Source of the DNA: IMCC26256 sp046081705
GTDB lineage: Bacteria > Actinomycetota > Acidimicrobiia > IMCC26256
NCBI GenBank assembly: GCA_046081705.1
Contig: JBJTWK010000052.1
Location: 1-16,447 of the forward strand
DNA length: 16,447 bases
Direction: 5' to 3'
Part shown: piece by piece, positions 1-6,987 of the stretch
Layout: every line of letters begins with the position of its first letter
Position numbering within the stretch: the stretch's first letter is position 1
The notes under the pieces: model-generated
What the model was told of the DNA's origin: nothing
The model's input: only the letters and a program-made list of their open reading frames with translations
Database searches by the model: none
Translations under genes and position numbers: made by a program

Positions 1-1104
1 GCCCGTCTCGAGGCCGAACGGCGGGTAGGCACCGAACACGCCGTGCTCGTGGAGGCCGTAGCCCACGAGGTCACCGAGTTCGAAGCGCGCAACGTGGTCG
101 ACGATCCCGAACCACGCCCAGGTCTCGAGCTCCGCCATGGACCAGGTCTTGGACTCCACCACGAGGTCACGGCCGCGGAACATGCCGTGGCGGAATTCGT
201 CGCCCACCCCGTACCCGGTGCCGATGGCGATGTAGGAGTGCATGAGCGGCGTCACCCGCACGTCGAAGCCACCGCCCGGTGCCTCCGGGAACCGCAGGGT
301 GCTCGGCGTCGCGATGAGCCGGGTACCGGGCTCGAGCCGATGCTCGAACGCCGGCCGACCGAGCCACTCCGGATCCCGCGCCGGGTCGGCCCAGATGCGC
401 ACCGCCTCCTCGATCGTGCGGTGGCCGTCCGGCTCCTCCTGCACGATGTAGAGGATCGAGAAGTCGTCGAACTGCATGGGCGCGTAGTTCCAGAATCCGA
501 CCATCTGGCCGATCTCCTCGCGGATGCCCGCCGGCTCGGCCTCCCCGACCGGGCGGACCCCCCACGAGCGGTCCCGGGTCCCCTTCCAGCGATCCGGGGT
601 GACGGCGAAGGTCTCGCCGTCGACCTCGAGCGAACCGGTCCAGCACCCCGTCTGGGCGAACCGCATGGTGTCGAACACCACCCGGCCGAACATGCGCTTG
701 TACTGACGGGGCTCCTCGAACGCGGGGATCGCACCCTCCCACGTGACGTCGAACGCGATCGCTCGATCGTCGCCGGGCTCGAGGATGTACCGCACCCGGT
801 GCAGCGGTTCGATCACCTCGATCCGGAAGGGACCCACGGAGGTGTCCATGCGGTCGTCGAGCACCCGGGAGGCGCGCACCACGTGGTACTGGTCCCCACG
901 GGTCACGCTCGCGAACGCGTCCTGCGTGCCGAGGTTGGGGTACTGCCCCATCCCCATGATCATGAAGAGGTCGTCGGACGACCCGTGCAGGTTGAAGTAG
1001 TACCGGTCGTAGAAGTTGCGGTCCGAGGTGCCGGCGTGCCGCACCGTCTCGGCGACCTGGTGCACCGGGAAATCATCCCAGGAGGTGAGCGATCCGTGGG
1101 CCAT
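1..1104 (-). CDS. RDRSWG-motif protein of uncharacterised family (DUF7064/7065-like), C-terminus cut by window edge
   Basis: The open frame runs off the left edge without a stop: 368 codons from an ATG at 1104-1102, beginning MAHGSLTSWDDFPVHQ. The SD GAGGAGG lies inside the end of the upstream SDR gene, whose TGA (1108-1106) sits one base before this ATG, so the pair is probably translationally coupled. No signal peptide or membrane segment is visible. The protein is rich in Trp, Tyr and Phe and shows a beta-rich alternating pattern. A clear motif, RWKGTRDRSWGVRP (about residues 172-185), resembles the RDxSWGxR signature I associate with DUF7064/DUF7065 proteins and, more loosely, lipocalin-like AttH/CrtC proteins. 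That assignment is from memory and uncertain. Function unknown; the SDR neighbour suggests a lipid or other hydrophobic substrate, which is inference. Reality of the gene is well supported by codon bias and SD. Confidence 0.8.
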   Translation of the reverse strand, partial: MAHGSLTSWDDFPVHQVAETVRHAGTSDRNFYDRYYFNLHGSSDDLFMIMGMGQYPNLGTQDAFASVTRGDQYHVVRASRVLDDRMDTSVGPFRIEVIEPLHRVRYILEPGDDRAIAFDVTWEGAIPAFEEPRQYKRMFGRVVFDTMRFAQTGCWTGSLEVDGETFAVTPDRWKGTRDRSWGVRPVGEAEPAGIREEIGQMVGFWNYAPMQFDDFSILYIVQEEPDGHRTIEEAVRIWADPARDPEWLGRPAFEHRLEPGTRLIATPSTLRFPEAPGGGFDVRVTPLMHSYIAIGTGYGVGDEFRHGMFRGRDLVVESKTWSMAELETWAWFGIVDHVARFELGDLVGYGLHEHGVFGAYPPFGLETG

Positions 1105-1105
1105 G

Positions 1106-1957
1106 TCAGTCCTCCTCGACCACGCCGCGCAGACCGTCCGCGCCGAAGACGTCCCGGAACACCCCCGAGTAGTCGGGGCCCCGCCGGATCGAGTTGCCAC
1201 CGTCGACGTTGAGCACCTGCCCGGTCACCCAGGTGCTCTCCGGCCCGATGAGGAACCGGGCCATCGCCGCGATGTCGTCGGGCGTGCCGACCCGGGAGAT
1301 CGGCATGCACTCGAGGTAGTCGTCGAGGACCGGACCACCCGCGGTGACGAAGCCGACGAGTTCGGTGTCCACGAGTCCCGGGCGGATGACGTTCACCCGC
1401 ACGTTGCTCGCACCGAGTTCGTCCGCGGCCTGCATGCACAGCATGTCGATGCCCGCCTTGGCCGGGCCGTACGCACCGAACCAGCGGTGCGTGTTGGAGG
1501 CGGCGATCGACGAGATCCCGACGAAGGATCCACCGCCGGCCCGCACCATGCGGCGGGCGGCGTGCTTGAGCACCAGCATCGTGCCGGTCACGTTGAGGTC
1601 GAGCGTGTTGCGGAACGCCGCCGCGTCGAGCTGGGTGACCGGCCCGATGGACTCGGATCCTCCTGCGCTCGCGACGACACCGTGCAGGGCGCCGAGCGGC
1701 TCGGCCGCGAGGTCCACCGCCCGGACCACCGCGTCCTCGTCGGTGACGTCGGCGGCGACCGCGCGGACGCTGCCCCCGGCGACGAGCGGCTCGAGCTCCC
1801 GCAGCGCGGCGGCGAGGCGCTCCTCGCTGCGGCCGCAGATGGTCACGTGGGCGCCGTCGCGGATGAACCGGCGGGCACAACCCAGCCCGATCCCGCTGCC
1901 TCCGCCGGTGACGAGCACCGCCGAACCCTCGAGTCCGCCCTGAGGCACGCCCGTCAT
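1106..1957 (-). CDS. SDR-family oxidoreductase (classical, probably NADPH-linked)
   Basis: A short-chain dehydrogenase/reductase of 283 residues, cytoplasmic. The Rossmann cofactor motif TGGGSGIG is at residues 17-24. The catalytic tetrad is visible as Asn122 (LDLNVTG), Ser150 (GISSIAAS), Tyr163 and Lys167 (YGPAK). The usual NNAG turn is altered to ASAGG (96-100). Arg43 after strand 2 (ICGRS) favours NADP(H), by the family rule. The frame can be extended to a GTG at 1984, but the ATG at 1957 has GGGAG five bases upstream and removes a non-conserved tail, so I chose it. Substrate cannot be read from sequence; enoyl- or ketoacyl-type reductions and steroid or alcohol oxidation are all possible. 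It is the first gene of a two-gene unit with the RDRSWG-motif protein. A candidate -10 box lies at 2012-2017. Confidence 0.92.
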   Translation of the reverse strand: MTGVPQGGLEGSAVLVTGGGSGIGLGCARRFIRDGAHVTICGRSEERLAAALRELEPLVAGGSVRAVAADVTDEDAVVRAVDLAAEPLGALHGVVASAGGSESIGPVTQLDAAAFRNTLDLNVTGTMLVLKHAARRMVRAGGGSFVGISSIAASNTHRWFGAYGPAKAGIDMLCMQAADELGASNVRVNVIRPGLVDTELVGFVTAGGPVLDDYLECMPISRVGTPDDIAAMARFLIGPESTWVTGQVLNVDGGNSIRRGPDYSGVFRDVFGADGLRGVVEED

Positions 1958-1962
1958 CCGCA

Positions 1963-1967
1963 CTCCC
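1963..1967 (-). promoter_or_regulatory. Ribosome binding site deciding the SDR start
   Basis: GGGAG on the minus strand, five bases before the ATG at 1957. It supports this ATG over the in-frame GTG at 1984, which has no comparable purine tract. Confidence 0.6.
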
Positions 1968-1994
1968 GCCGCGTCGTGGGGCACGCACCGGCGC

Positions 1995-2010
1995 GCCGCC
2001 CTCGGGCGGC
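1995..2010 (-). terminator. Hairpin after the YcnI-like gene, overlapping the SDR transcription start
   Basis: Perfect inverted repeat GCCGCC-N4-GGCGGC, 22 bases past the YcnI-like stop codon, with no T-tract. It probably terminates ycnI transcription. The predicted SDR start site (about 2005) falls inside it, so only read-through RNA would contain the whole stem. Confidence 0.45.
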
Positions 2011-2011
2011 G

Positions 2012-2017
2012 ACTCTA
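2012..2017 (-). promoter_or_regulatory. Candidate -10 box for the SDR operon
   Basis: TAGAGT on the minus strand matches the actinobacterial TANNNT -10 pattern. Predicted start is near 2005, giving a leader of roughly 48 nt with an SD. I see no convincing -35. Confidence 0.4.
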
Positions 2018-2031
2018 GGCGGCGACCGCGA

Positions 2032-2715
2032 TCACCGACCGCGGCGTCGCCGGGCCACGATGAAGCCCGCGACCGCCGCGAGCGCGACGAGCCCGCCGAC
2101 GATGAGGATCCGGTTCGGTGACGACTCGGCGTCCTCGGGCACGGTCGTCGTGGTCGGGGCCGGCGCCGTGGTCGTGGTGATCGGAGCGTCGCTCGTCGTC
2201 GACGCGGCCTCCGTCACGGTGATGCGGGGTCCGGGCCGGTCCGGCTCCGGCTGCCCCACGGGCCACGGCTCGATCCAGCGGTCGACGCGACCGTCCGAGT
2301 ACGTCTGGAGCACCGCCATCTGGATCGTCCCCGTCCGCGTGGGCATACGCAGGGTGAACGGCAGGGCCGGATCCTCGTCCGGCGAACCGGACGCCCGCTG
2401 CCACGTGATGCCCGGAGCCGGGTCGCCCAGTGCTCCCGGGCCACCGCCCGCACCGCCCTGGGGCGCCCCGATCCACTCGCCCGCGTCGGGGATCGCGACC
2501 ACCGTGATCTCCTGCCCGTCCGGGAAGAAGAGCTCCACCTTGACCGTTCCGGCGCTCGAACTCTCGTTCTCGAGGGTGAGCGTGAACGCCTGGTCGGCCC
2601 CGGCCGCCGCGGTGTCCGGGCTCACCTCGGCGTGGGCGGACGCGGGCGCCGCCGCGAGCCCGACCGCGAGGACGACGACGGAGGTGCAGGTCACGATCCG
2701 GGACCGGAGGGCCAT
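2032..2715 (-). CDS. YcnI-like copper-binding envelope protein (DUF1775)
   Basis: 227 residues. A Sec signal peptide (1-27) ends ASA|H, so the mature protein begins with His28 (HAEVSP). An N-terminal mature His is the copper ligand known for the YcnI/DUF1775 family. The DUF1775 domain fills about 28-165 and includes PGITW and the characteristic QTYSDGRVDRW near its end. A Thr/Pro-rich linker (STTSDAP...TTTTVPE) leads to a C-terminal membrane helix and an RRRRGR tail, giving an N-out surface-anchored topology. Likely role is copper handling at the outer face of the membrane. No CopD/YcnJ or copper regulator is adjacent, which is unusual for the family. The frame extends to 2790, but the ATG at 2715 has a strong SD and gives a clean signal peptide. 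Confidence 0.9.
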   Translation of the reverse strand: MALRSRIVTCTSVVVLAVGLAAAPASAHAEVSPDTAAAGADQAFTLTLENESSSAGTVKVELFFPDGQEITVVAIPDAGEWIGAPQGGAGGGPGALGDPAPGITWQRASGSPDEDPALPFTLRMPTRTGTIQMAVLQTYSDGRVDRWIEPWPVGQPEPDRPGPRITVTEAASTTSDAPITTTTAPAPTTTTVPEDAESSPNRILIVGGLVALAAVAGFIVARRRRGR

Positions 2716-2722
2716 CGGGGTT

Positions 2723-2730
2723 TCCTTCCT
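2723..2730 (-). promoter_or_regulatory. Ribosome binding site deciding the YcnI-like start
   Basis: AGGAAGGA on the minus strand, seven bases before the ATG at 2715. It rules against the longer in-frame start at 2790, which would bury the signal peptide 25 residues in. Confidence 0.7.
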
Positions 2731-2839
2731 GAGCGGGGCCGGGACGGACGACGCCGTCGACCGGGGCGGGGCGTTGCAGGGCCCGCGCATTCTGGCACCG
2801 GGACCCGGGACCGGCGGGGCACCGTGGGCCGCGGCTCTC

Positions 2840-2845
2840 TAGGCT
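2840..2845 (+). promoter_or_regulatory. Candidate -10 box for the DUF1214 gene
   Basis: TAGGCT fits TANNNT and lies 26 bases before the ATG at 2872. It leaves a leader of about 20 nt that contains the SD. It lies in the divergent 156-bp spacer shared with the YcnI-like gene. No clear -35. Confidence 0.4.
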
Positions 2846-2871
2846 CCGGACCGATCACGACGGGAGGTCCC

Positions 2872-3981
2872 ATGCCGCACGGAGACAACACCGAGGCCGC
2901 CGCATCGCTCGCCGACGCGTGGCGCGCGCTCCTCGACGGCCTCGAGGCGAGCGGCACGGCAGTCGCCGACGGGGTGACGGATCCCGTCGAGCTCGCGGAG
3001 GGCTACCGGTTCGTCACCCGGCTGCTGTCGGCCTCCCTCGACATGACCCTCGAGAACGGTGACCCGGTCCGGCCGGGCTTCACCCGGCTCATGACCACCA
3101 CCCGGAAGTTCTTCGGCGACAACCCGGACACCGCGTACGACTACGCGCCGCTCACCGGGCCCGTGCGGTACGTCGTCGAGGGGACGCGCGGCACCTGTCA
3201 CTACCTCTCCTTCTGCGTCTACGGACCCGACGCCGGCGGCGCGAACCGCATCGTGGGCAGCATCAGCGACGAGGACCTCACCCTCGATGCGGACGGGCGG
3301 TTCCGGCTCGTGCTGTCCATCGACGCACCCGACCCGGCCCTCGGCGCCGACTGGCTGGCCACCGTCGGCGAGGCCGACTCGCTCGTGGTCCGCCAGTACT
3401 TCCTCGATCGTGACGAGGAGGTCGAGGCCACCTACCGCATCGCGCCGCTCGACGATCCGGGCCCGCCGAAGCCCCCGGCGCCCGAACGGGTGGCGCGTCG
3501 CCTGCGGGCCGTGGCCGCCTTCACCCAGATCGGGACCGAACTCTCCGCCGGGTTCGCCCGGACACTCGAGCAGGGCGCGCCGAACGTGTTCTCGGTGAAC
3601 AGCGCCGACAGCGCGGCCGCCTTCTACCCGACGCCCGACAACGTGTACGTCGCCGGGTGGTACCGCCTCGAACCCGGCGAGGCCCTCGAGATCACCGGTC
3701 GACCGCCGGCCGGTCGCTACTGGTCGGTGCTGCTCATGAGTCGGTGGATGGAGTCGCTCGACTACCGGCACCACCGCATCATCCTCAACCAGCGCGATGC
3801 GGTGCTCGAGCCGGACGGCTCGTTCCGGATCCTCGTCGCCGACCGCGATCCCGGGACTCCGAACTGGCTCGACACGGCGGGGCACCACCAGGGCTACGTG
3901 ATGTTCCGGTGGTTGCGGTCCGAGATCGAGCACCCCGAGTGCCGGATCGTCCGCCTCGACGACGTCGTCGTCGCACCGTGA
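2872..3981 (+). CDS. DUF1214 domain-containing protein
   Basis: 369 residues; GGGAGG precedes the ATG by four bases, which decides this start over the longer frame from 2632. No signal peptide is seen, so it is probably cytoplasmic. The N-terminal half contains LMTTTRKFFGDNPDTAYDYAP and a jelly-roll-like strand-rich region. The C-terminal third carries the DUF1214 pattern: GRYWSVLLMSRWMESLDY (about 282-299), then LNQRDAVLEPDGSFRILVA and the closing PNWLDTAGH...FRWLRSE. Biochemical function of DUF1214 is not established to my knowledge. Mycobacterial and marine actinobacterial genomes carry many paralogs, often beside lipid or steroid genes. Its stop overlaps the start of the PPOX flavoprotein, so the two are probably co-expressed. 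Confidence 0.88.
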   Translation: MPHGDNTEAAASLADAWRALLDGLEASGTAVADGVTDPVELAEGYRFVTRLLSASLDMTLENGDPVRPGFTRLMTTTRKFFGDNPDTAYDYAPLTGPVRYVVEGTRGTCHYLSFCVYGPDAGGANRIVGSISDEDLTLDADGRFRLVLSIDAPDPALGADWLATVGEADSLVVRQYFLDRDEEVEATYRIAPLDDPGPPKPPAPERVARRLRAVAAFTQIGTELSAGFARTLEQGAPNVFSVNSADSAAAFYPTPDNVYVAGWYRLEPGEALEITGRPPAGRYWSVLLMSRWMESLDYRHHRIILNQRDAVLEPDGSFRILVADRDPGTPNWLDTAGHHQGYVMFRWLRSEIEHPECRIVRLDDVVVAP

Positions 3982-4391
3982 GCGTCGACCCGCACGCGCC
4001 GCCGCCCGAGGTGCGGGCGTTCCTCGCCGAACGACACCTCGCGATCCTCACCACGGTGGAACCGGACGGGCGGCTGCACGCGTGCGCGGTCGGCTTCACC
4101 TACGACCCCGACACCGCCACGGCCCGGGTCATCACCGGTCGCCGCAGCCGCAAGGCGCGCAACGCCGCGGCCGGGTGCCGCGCCGTGGTCGGTCAGGTCG
4201 ACGGGCCGCGCTGGCTGTCCCTCGAGGGGACCGCAGCGCTCACCACCGACCCCGAGGCCGTCGCGGCCGGCGAGCGCCGGTACGCCGAGCGCTACCGGGA
4301 GCCCCGGCCCAACCCCGACCGGGCCGTCATCGAGATCGCGGTCACCCGGATCCTCGGCCGGGCCGCGTCGACGCCCGGTCGATCGGCCTAG
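3978..4391 (+). CDS. PPOX-class flavin/F420-dependent oxidoreductase
   Basis: 137 residues from a GTG at 3978 that overlaps the preceding TGA as GTGA. No independent SD is visible, so translation is probably coupled to the DUF1214 gene. The split-barrel fold pattern of the PPOX/FDOR-B family is clear: LAILTTVEPDGRLHACAVGFTYD, then SRKARNAAAGCRAVVGQVDG, RWLSLEGTAALTTD, and ARRYAERY-type helix (here GERRYAERYRE). Family members bind F420, FMN or heme and reduce varied substrates. The cofactor cannot be fixed from sequence alone; the SRKARN segment and the actinobacterial setting favour F420. The stop TAG shares the CTAG palindrome with the stop of the convergent thioesterase. Confidence 0.85.
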   Translation: MSVDPHAPPPEVRAFLAERHLAILTTVEPDGRLHACAVGFTYDPDTATARVITGRRSRKARNAAAGCRAVVGQVDGPRWLSLEGTAALTTDPEAVAAGERRYAERYREPRPNPDRAVIEIAVTRILGRAASTPGRSA

Positions 4392-5035
4392 GCGAAGATC
4401 TTCGGATCGATCGTGATGTAGGTCGCCTCGCACGATGAGACGAGCACGTCGCCGTCGTGGCAGTCGGCGGTGATGAACAGGCGCCGATCCTCGCGCCCGA
4501 CCAGGCGGGCCCGGAAGGTCAGCGGTCGCTCCATCGGCGTCGGCTTGTGGTAGCGGACCGTGAGCGTGCCCGTGAACGCCGCGGTCTGCGCGATGCGCAG
4601 CACGTACCCGGTGATGTCGTCGAAGATCGCCGCGACCATCCCGCCGTGCGCGCGGCCCGGGCCGCCCTCGTACGCCGGCAGCAGCGTGGCGACCCCGACG
4701 ACCTCATCCTCGCTGAACTCGACGTCGACGTGCACGCCCATCGGGTTGGCGGGGCCGCCGACAGCCCGATCCGCCATCACGTCGAACGCGGCGTGCCCGG
4801 TCTCGGGTTCATCGATCGATCCGCCCATCCCGAACATGCGCTCGACGTGCTCGGTGAGCATCGCCTGCCGGTCCCGCCGCGGTGCGGGCTCGATCGCGGC
4901 GGCGAGTGCGTCCGCCTCCGTGCGCAGCCGGTCGAGCATGTCGCGGTCGAGGTCCCGCGACACCATGGCGTGGCTGAGGCGACGGAGCGCGGCGGCGGCC
5001 GCGACCCGGGCGTCGTGGACGGTCGGATCGGTCAT
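4388..5035 (-). CDS. PaaI-type hotdog-fold thioesterase
   Basis: 215 residues. The N-terminal 60 residues form an amphipathic, Ala/Arg-rich helical region. The hotdog domain follows: GGPGRAHGGMVAAIFDDITGYVL (HGG at 130-132, Asp139 on the central helix), then TGTLTVRYHKPTPMERPLTFRARLVGREDRRLF. This is the PaaI/YbgC-like acyl-CoA thioesterase pattern. It likely hydrolyses an acyl- or aryl-CoA; substrate unknown. The frame opens at a TTG (5071), but the ATG at 5035 (MTDPTVHD) is the better start. Neither has a clear SD, and a short or leaderless transcript is possible. It converges on the PPOX gene with overlapping stops and no room for a separate terminator. Confidence 0.85.
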   Translation of the reverse strand: MTDPTVHDARVAAAAALRRLSHAMVSRDLDRDMLDRLRTEADALAAAIEPAPRRDRQAMLTEHVERMFGMGGSIDEPETGHAAFDVMADRAVGGPANPMGVHVDVEFSEDEVVGVATLLPAYEGGPGRAHGGMVAAIFDDITGYVLRIAQTAAFTGTLTVRYHKPTPMERPLTFRARLVGREDRRLFITADCHDGDVLVSSCEATYITIDPKIFA

Positions 5036-5103
5036 GCCCGGATACAACCACCGCCGCCCGGCCGTCGCCAAGTGCGTGCACCGGAGCGACCGCCTCGGGG
5101 CGC

Positions 5104-5109
5104 TACCGT
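5104..5109 (+). promoter_or_regulatory. Candidate -10 box for the secreted barrel-like protein
   Basis: TACCGT fits TANNNT, 27 bases before the ATG at 5137, leaving a leader of about 20 nt with GAGAGGAG. No -35 recognised. Confidence 0.35.
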
Positions 5110-5136
5110 CCGGTGGTCCGCCTCGAGAGGAGCACC

Positions 5137-5655
5137 ATGTCCCGATGCCCGATCCCGTCCATCGCCCTCACGGCCGCGCTCGCCGGCGCGGCGGTCGCCG
5201 TGCCGTTCGCGCCCGGTGCGGGCGCGGCCACGATCACCCCGAAGCGGGTGACGGTGGCGGCGGAACTCACCTCCACCCAGAGGATCCTCCACACCGTCGC
5301 CCCGAACGATCGGGTCACCTACGGGTTCAACCTCCTCGAGGGCACCGACACCGGCGGGGCGTCCCCCGTCCAGGTGCAGATGATCGGCAACGTCACCTAC
5401 ACGAAGGGGAACGGCCCGTTCTTCGGGACGATCACCTTCACCGCGGCCGACGGCTCGACGCTCGGCGTCCGGATGGACGGCTCGGCCCGGGCCCTGCCGA
5501 ACGGCACCGACGCCAAGTTCTCGGCCAAGCTCACGGTGCTCGGCGGGACCGGCGAGTGGTTGCGGGCCAAGGGCCGGGGCACCTTCGTCGGTTCCCGCCA
5601 GGCCGCGCTCGGCGGCACGGTGCGCGCCCGGTTCGTCATCCGACTCCGAGGCTGA
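5137..5655 (+). CDS. Small secreted beta-barrel-like protein (possibly allene-oxide-cyclase/dirigent-like)
   Basis: 172 residues; SD GAGAGGAG sits five bases before the ATG. A Sec signal peptide covers about 1-30 (cleavage near AGA|A). The mature part is strand-rich: VTYGFNLLEGTD, VQVQMIGNVTYTKGNGPFFGTITFTAADG, then FSAKLTVLGGTGEWLRAKGRGTFVGS and a final VRARFVIRLRG. The closing 'G-G-T-G-x(4)-A-x-G-x-G-x-F' run is typical of allene-oxide-cyclase/dirigent-type barrels, where a late strand carries a glycine-rich turn. That fold call is tentative. No catalytic residues are identifiable, so I assign no reaction. It probably acts outside the membrane. It stands alone, converging on the substrate-binding lipoprotein gene. 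Confidence 0.8.
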   Translation: MSRCPIPSIALTAALAGAAVAVPFAPGAGAATITPKRVTVAAELTSTQRILHTVAPNDRVTYGFNLLEGTDTGGASPVQVQMIGNVTYTKGNGPFFGTITFTAADGSTLGVRMDGSARALPNGTDAKFSAKLTVLGGTGEWLRAKGRGTFVGSRQAALGGTVRARFVIRLRG

Positions 5656-5666
5656 GCCGCCCGCCT

Positions 5667-5682
5667 GCGCTCACCCGAGCGC
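5667..5682. terminator. Bidirectional hairpin between convergent genes
   Basis: GCGCTC-ACCC-GAGCGC, six perfect pairs with a four-base loop, 12 bases after the barrel-protein stop. It overlaps the stop codon of the substrate-binding protein gene. No T-tract on either side, as is common at high GC. Confidence 0.45.
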
Positions 5683-6987
5683 GTCGGCGAGCGTGACCTC
5701 CTGGGAGAACACCGGACGGGCGTTCGGATCGCCGCCGGCCACGGGCCAGGCCGGCGAGGCGTACACCGCGATCCGGGCGGACTGCGCACAGTCCCCCGTG
5801 ACCCGACACTCGAGGGTGCCGGACACCCCCTCGAACCCGCCGGCCAACCGGAGCGCCCGCATGAGGTCGCGTTTGACGATGCGGATCGATCCGTCGTCGC
5901 GCACCTGCGCGGCCCGGCGCACCGCGTCGAACAGCAGCGTGGTCGCATCGAACGCGTGCGGATGCCACACGCCCGGCGGCTCCGTCCCATAGAGCGCCGT
6001 GTACGCGGGCAGCAGCTGCTGGGTGTAGAAGGGATTCTTCTTCACGGTGTTCGCATCCGGACCCGACGCGTACACCGGTGGACCCGGGTCCCGTCCGAGT
6101 GTGGCGAGGGTCCCCGAGGTGAGGCAGCCGTCGGCCGTGATGATGCGGGCCCCGGCGAGCCGCGGCTCGGCCCGGATCCGTGCGATCGTCCCGGAACAGG
6201 CCTCGGTCGTCTGCACCGGGACGAACACGACGTCGGGGGCCGCCGCCGCGACCTCCGCCACCGCGGCGTCGGCCGGCGTGCCCACCTCGAACGAGGCGGT
6301 GGCGACGATCTCACCGCCGCTCGAGCGGTACGCCTCGGCGAAGACCGCGGCGAGGGCGGCCGGGTACGGCGTCGGGGTGGCGATGGTCGCCGCCCGTTGG
6401 CTCCGCAGCCCGAGGCGCGCGAAGTTCGCGTCGACCTCGCCCTGGATGCGGTCGTTCGGCGCGGTGCGGAGGTAGGTGGCCGCGTGCTTCCCCGGCTCGG
6501 TGAGTGCCGGTGCGGTGTTCGAGGGCGAGATGAGCGGGAGCCCCGCCGCGGCGAACACGCCGTCGGCCGCGCCGAGCGCCGACGACGAACAGGTCGTGCC
6601 GACCGCCCCGATGAGGCCGTTGCCCCGGGCGAGCAGACGCGCGGCCCCCACCGATCCCGCCACCGGATCGCAGCCGTCGTCGGCCGTCTCGATGACGACC
6701 CGATGCCCGAACAGGTCCCCGTCGATGCCGTCGAGGTCCCAGTCGAGGTAGTCGACCGCGAGCTCCACGCCGCGCAGGGAGTCGCGACCGGTCTCCTCGT
6801 CGAGGGTGTCGAGCCAGAGGAGGGCACCGAGCCGGATCGGGTCCTTCGGTCCGATCTCGACGCAGGCCGAGTTCGCGCACTCCTCGTCGAGGGAACGCTC
6901 CTCCGCGCCGCCGCACGCGCTCAGGCCGGCCGCTCCGAGCAGGAGGCTCACCCCGATCGCGATCGGCCGACCCATCAGCCGACGCAT
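5671..6987 (-). CDS. Substrate-binding lipoprotein (branched-chain amino acid/ABC type, Peripla_BP_6-like)
   Basis: 438 residues. The lipoprotein signal ends LSAC with Cys25. The body is a type I periplasmic-binding fold: RLGALLWLDTLDEETGRDSLRGVELAVDYL at the first lobe, DDGCDPVAGSVGAARLL, LIGAVGTTCSSSALGAADGVFAAAGLPLISPSNTAPALT and YLRTAPNDRIQGEV. This is the LivJ/Leu-Ile-Val pattern. Many cysteines (EECANSAC, DDGC, TTC, TEAC, ADGC, LECRVTGDC) suggest several disulfides. The start is the ATG at 6987, which overlaps the DUF4239 stop as TGATG. An unbroken frame continues upstream to 7827, but there it lies over DUF4239 in another frame and looks non-coding. No permease or ATPase genes are adjacent, so it may be an orphan binding or sensing protein. 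Ligand unknown. Confidence 0.9.
   Translation of the reverse strand: MRRLMGRPIAIGVSLLLGAAGLSACGGAEERSLDEECANSACVEIGPKDPIRLGALLWLDTLDEETGRDSLRGVELAVDYLDWDLDGIDGDLFGHRVVIETADDGCDPVAGSVGAARLLARGNGLIGAVGTTCSSSALGAADGVFAAAGLPLISPSNTAPALTEPGKHAATYLRTAPNDRIQGEVDANFARLGLRSQRAATIATPTPYPAALAAVFAEAYRSSGGEIVATASFEVGTPADAAVAEVAAAAPDVVFVPVQTTEACSGTIARIRAEPRLAGARIITADGCLTSGTLATLGRDPGPPVYASGPDANTVKKNPFYTQQLLPAYTALYGTEPPGVWHPHAFDATTLLFDAVRRAAQVRDDGSIRIVKRDLMRALRLAGGFEGVSGTLECRVTGDCAQSARIAVYASPAWPVAGGDPNARPVFSQEVTLADALG

Noticed and set aside
43..1212. 389-codon plus-strand open frame at the left edge
   Set aside because: It is antisense to the real partial gene that runs off the window. His/Arg/Glu-rich composition without any fold pattern.
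1016..2842. 608-codon plus-strand open frame
   Set aside because: It lies antisense to the SDR and YcnI-like genes, shows no family motif, and is Arg/Ala/Gly/Pro/His-rich as expected of high-GC shadow frames.
5671..6987. Complete ABC amino-acid transporter
   Set aside because: Only the binding protein is present. No permease or ATPase frame with Walker motifs exists in the neighbouring sequence.
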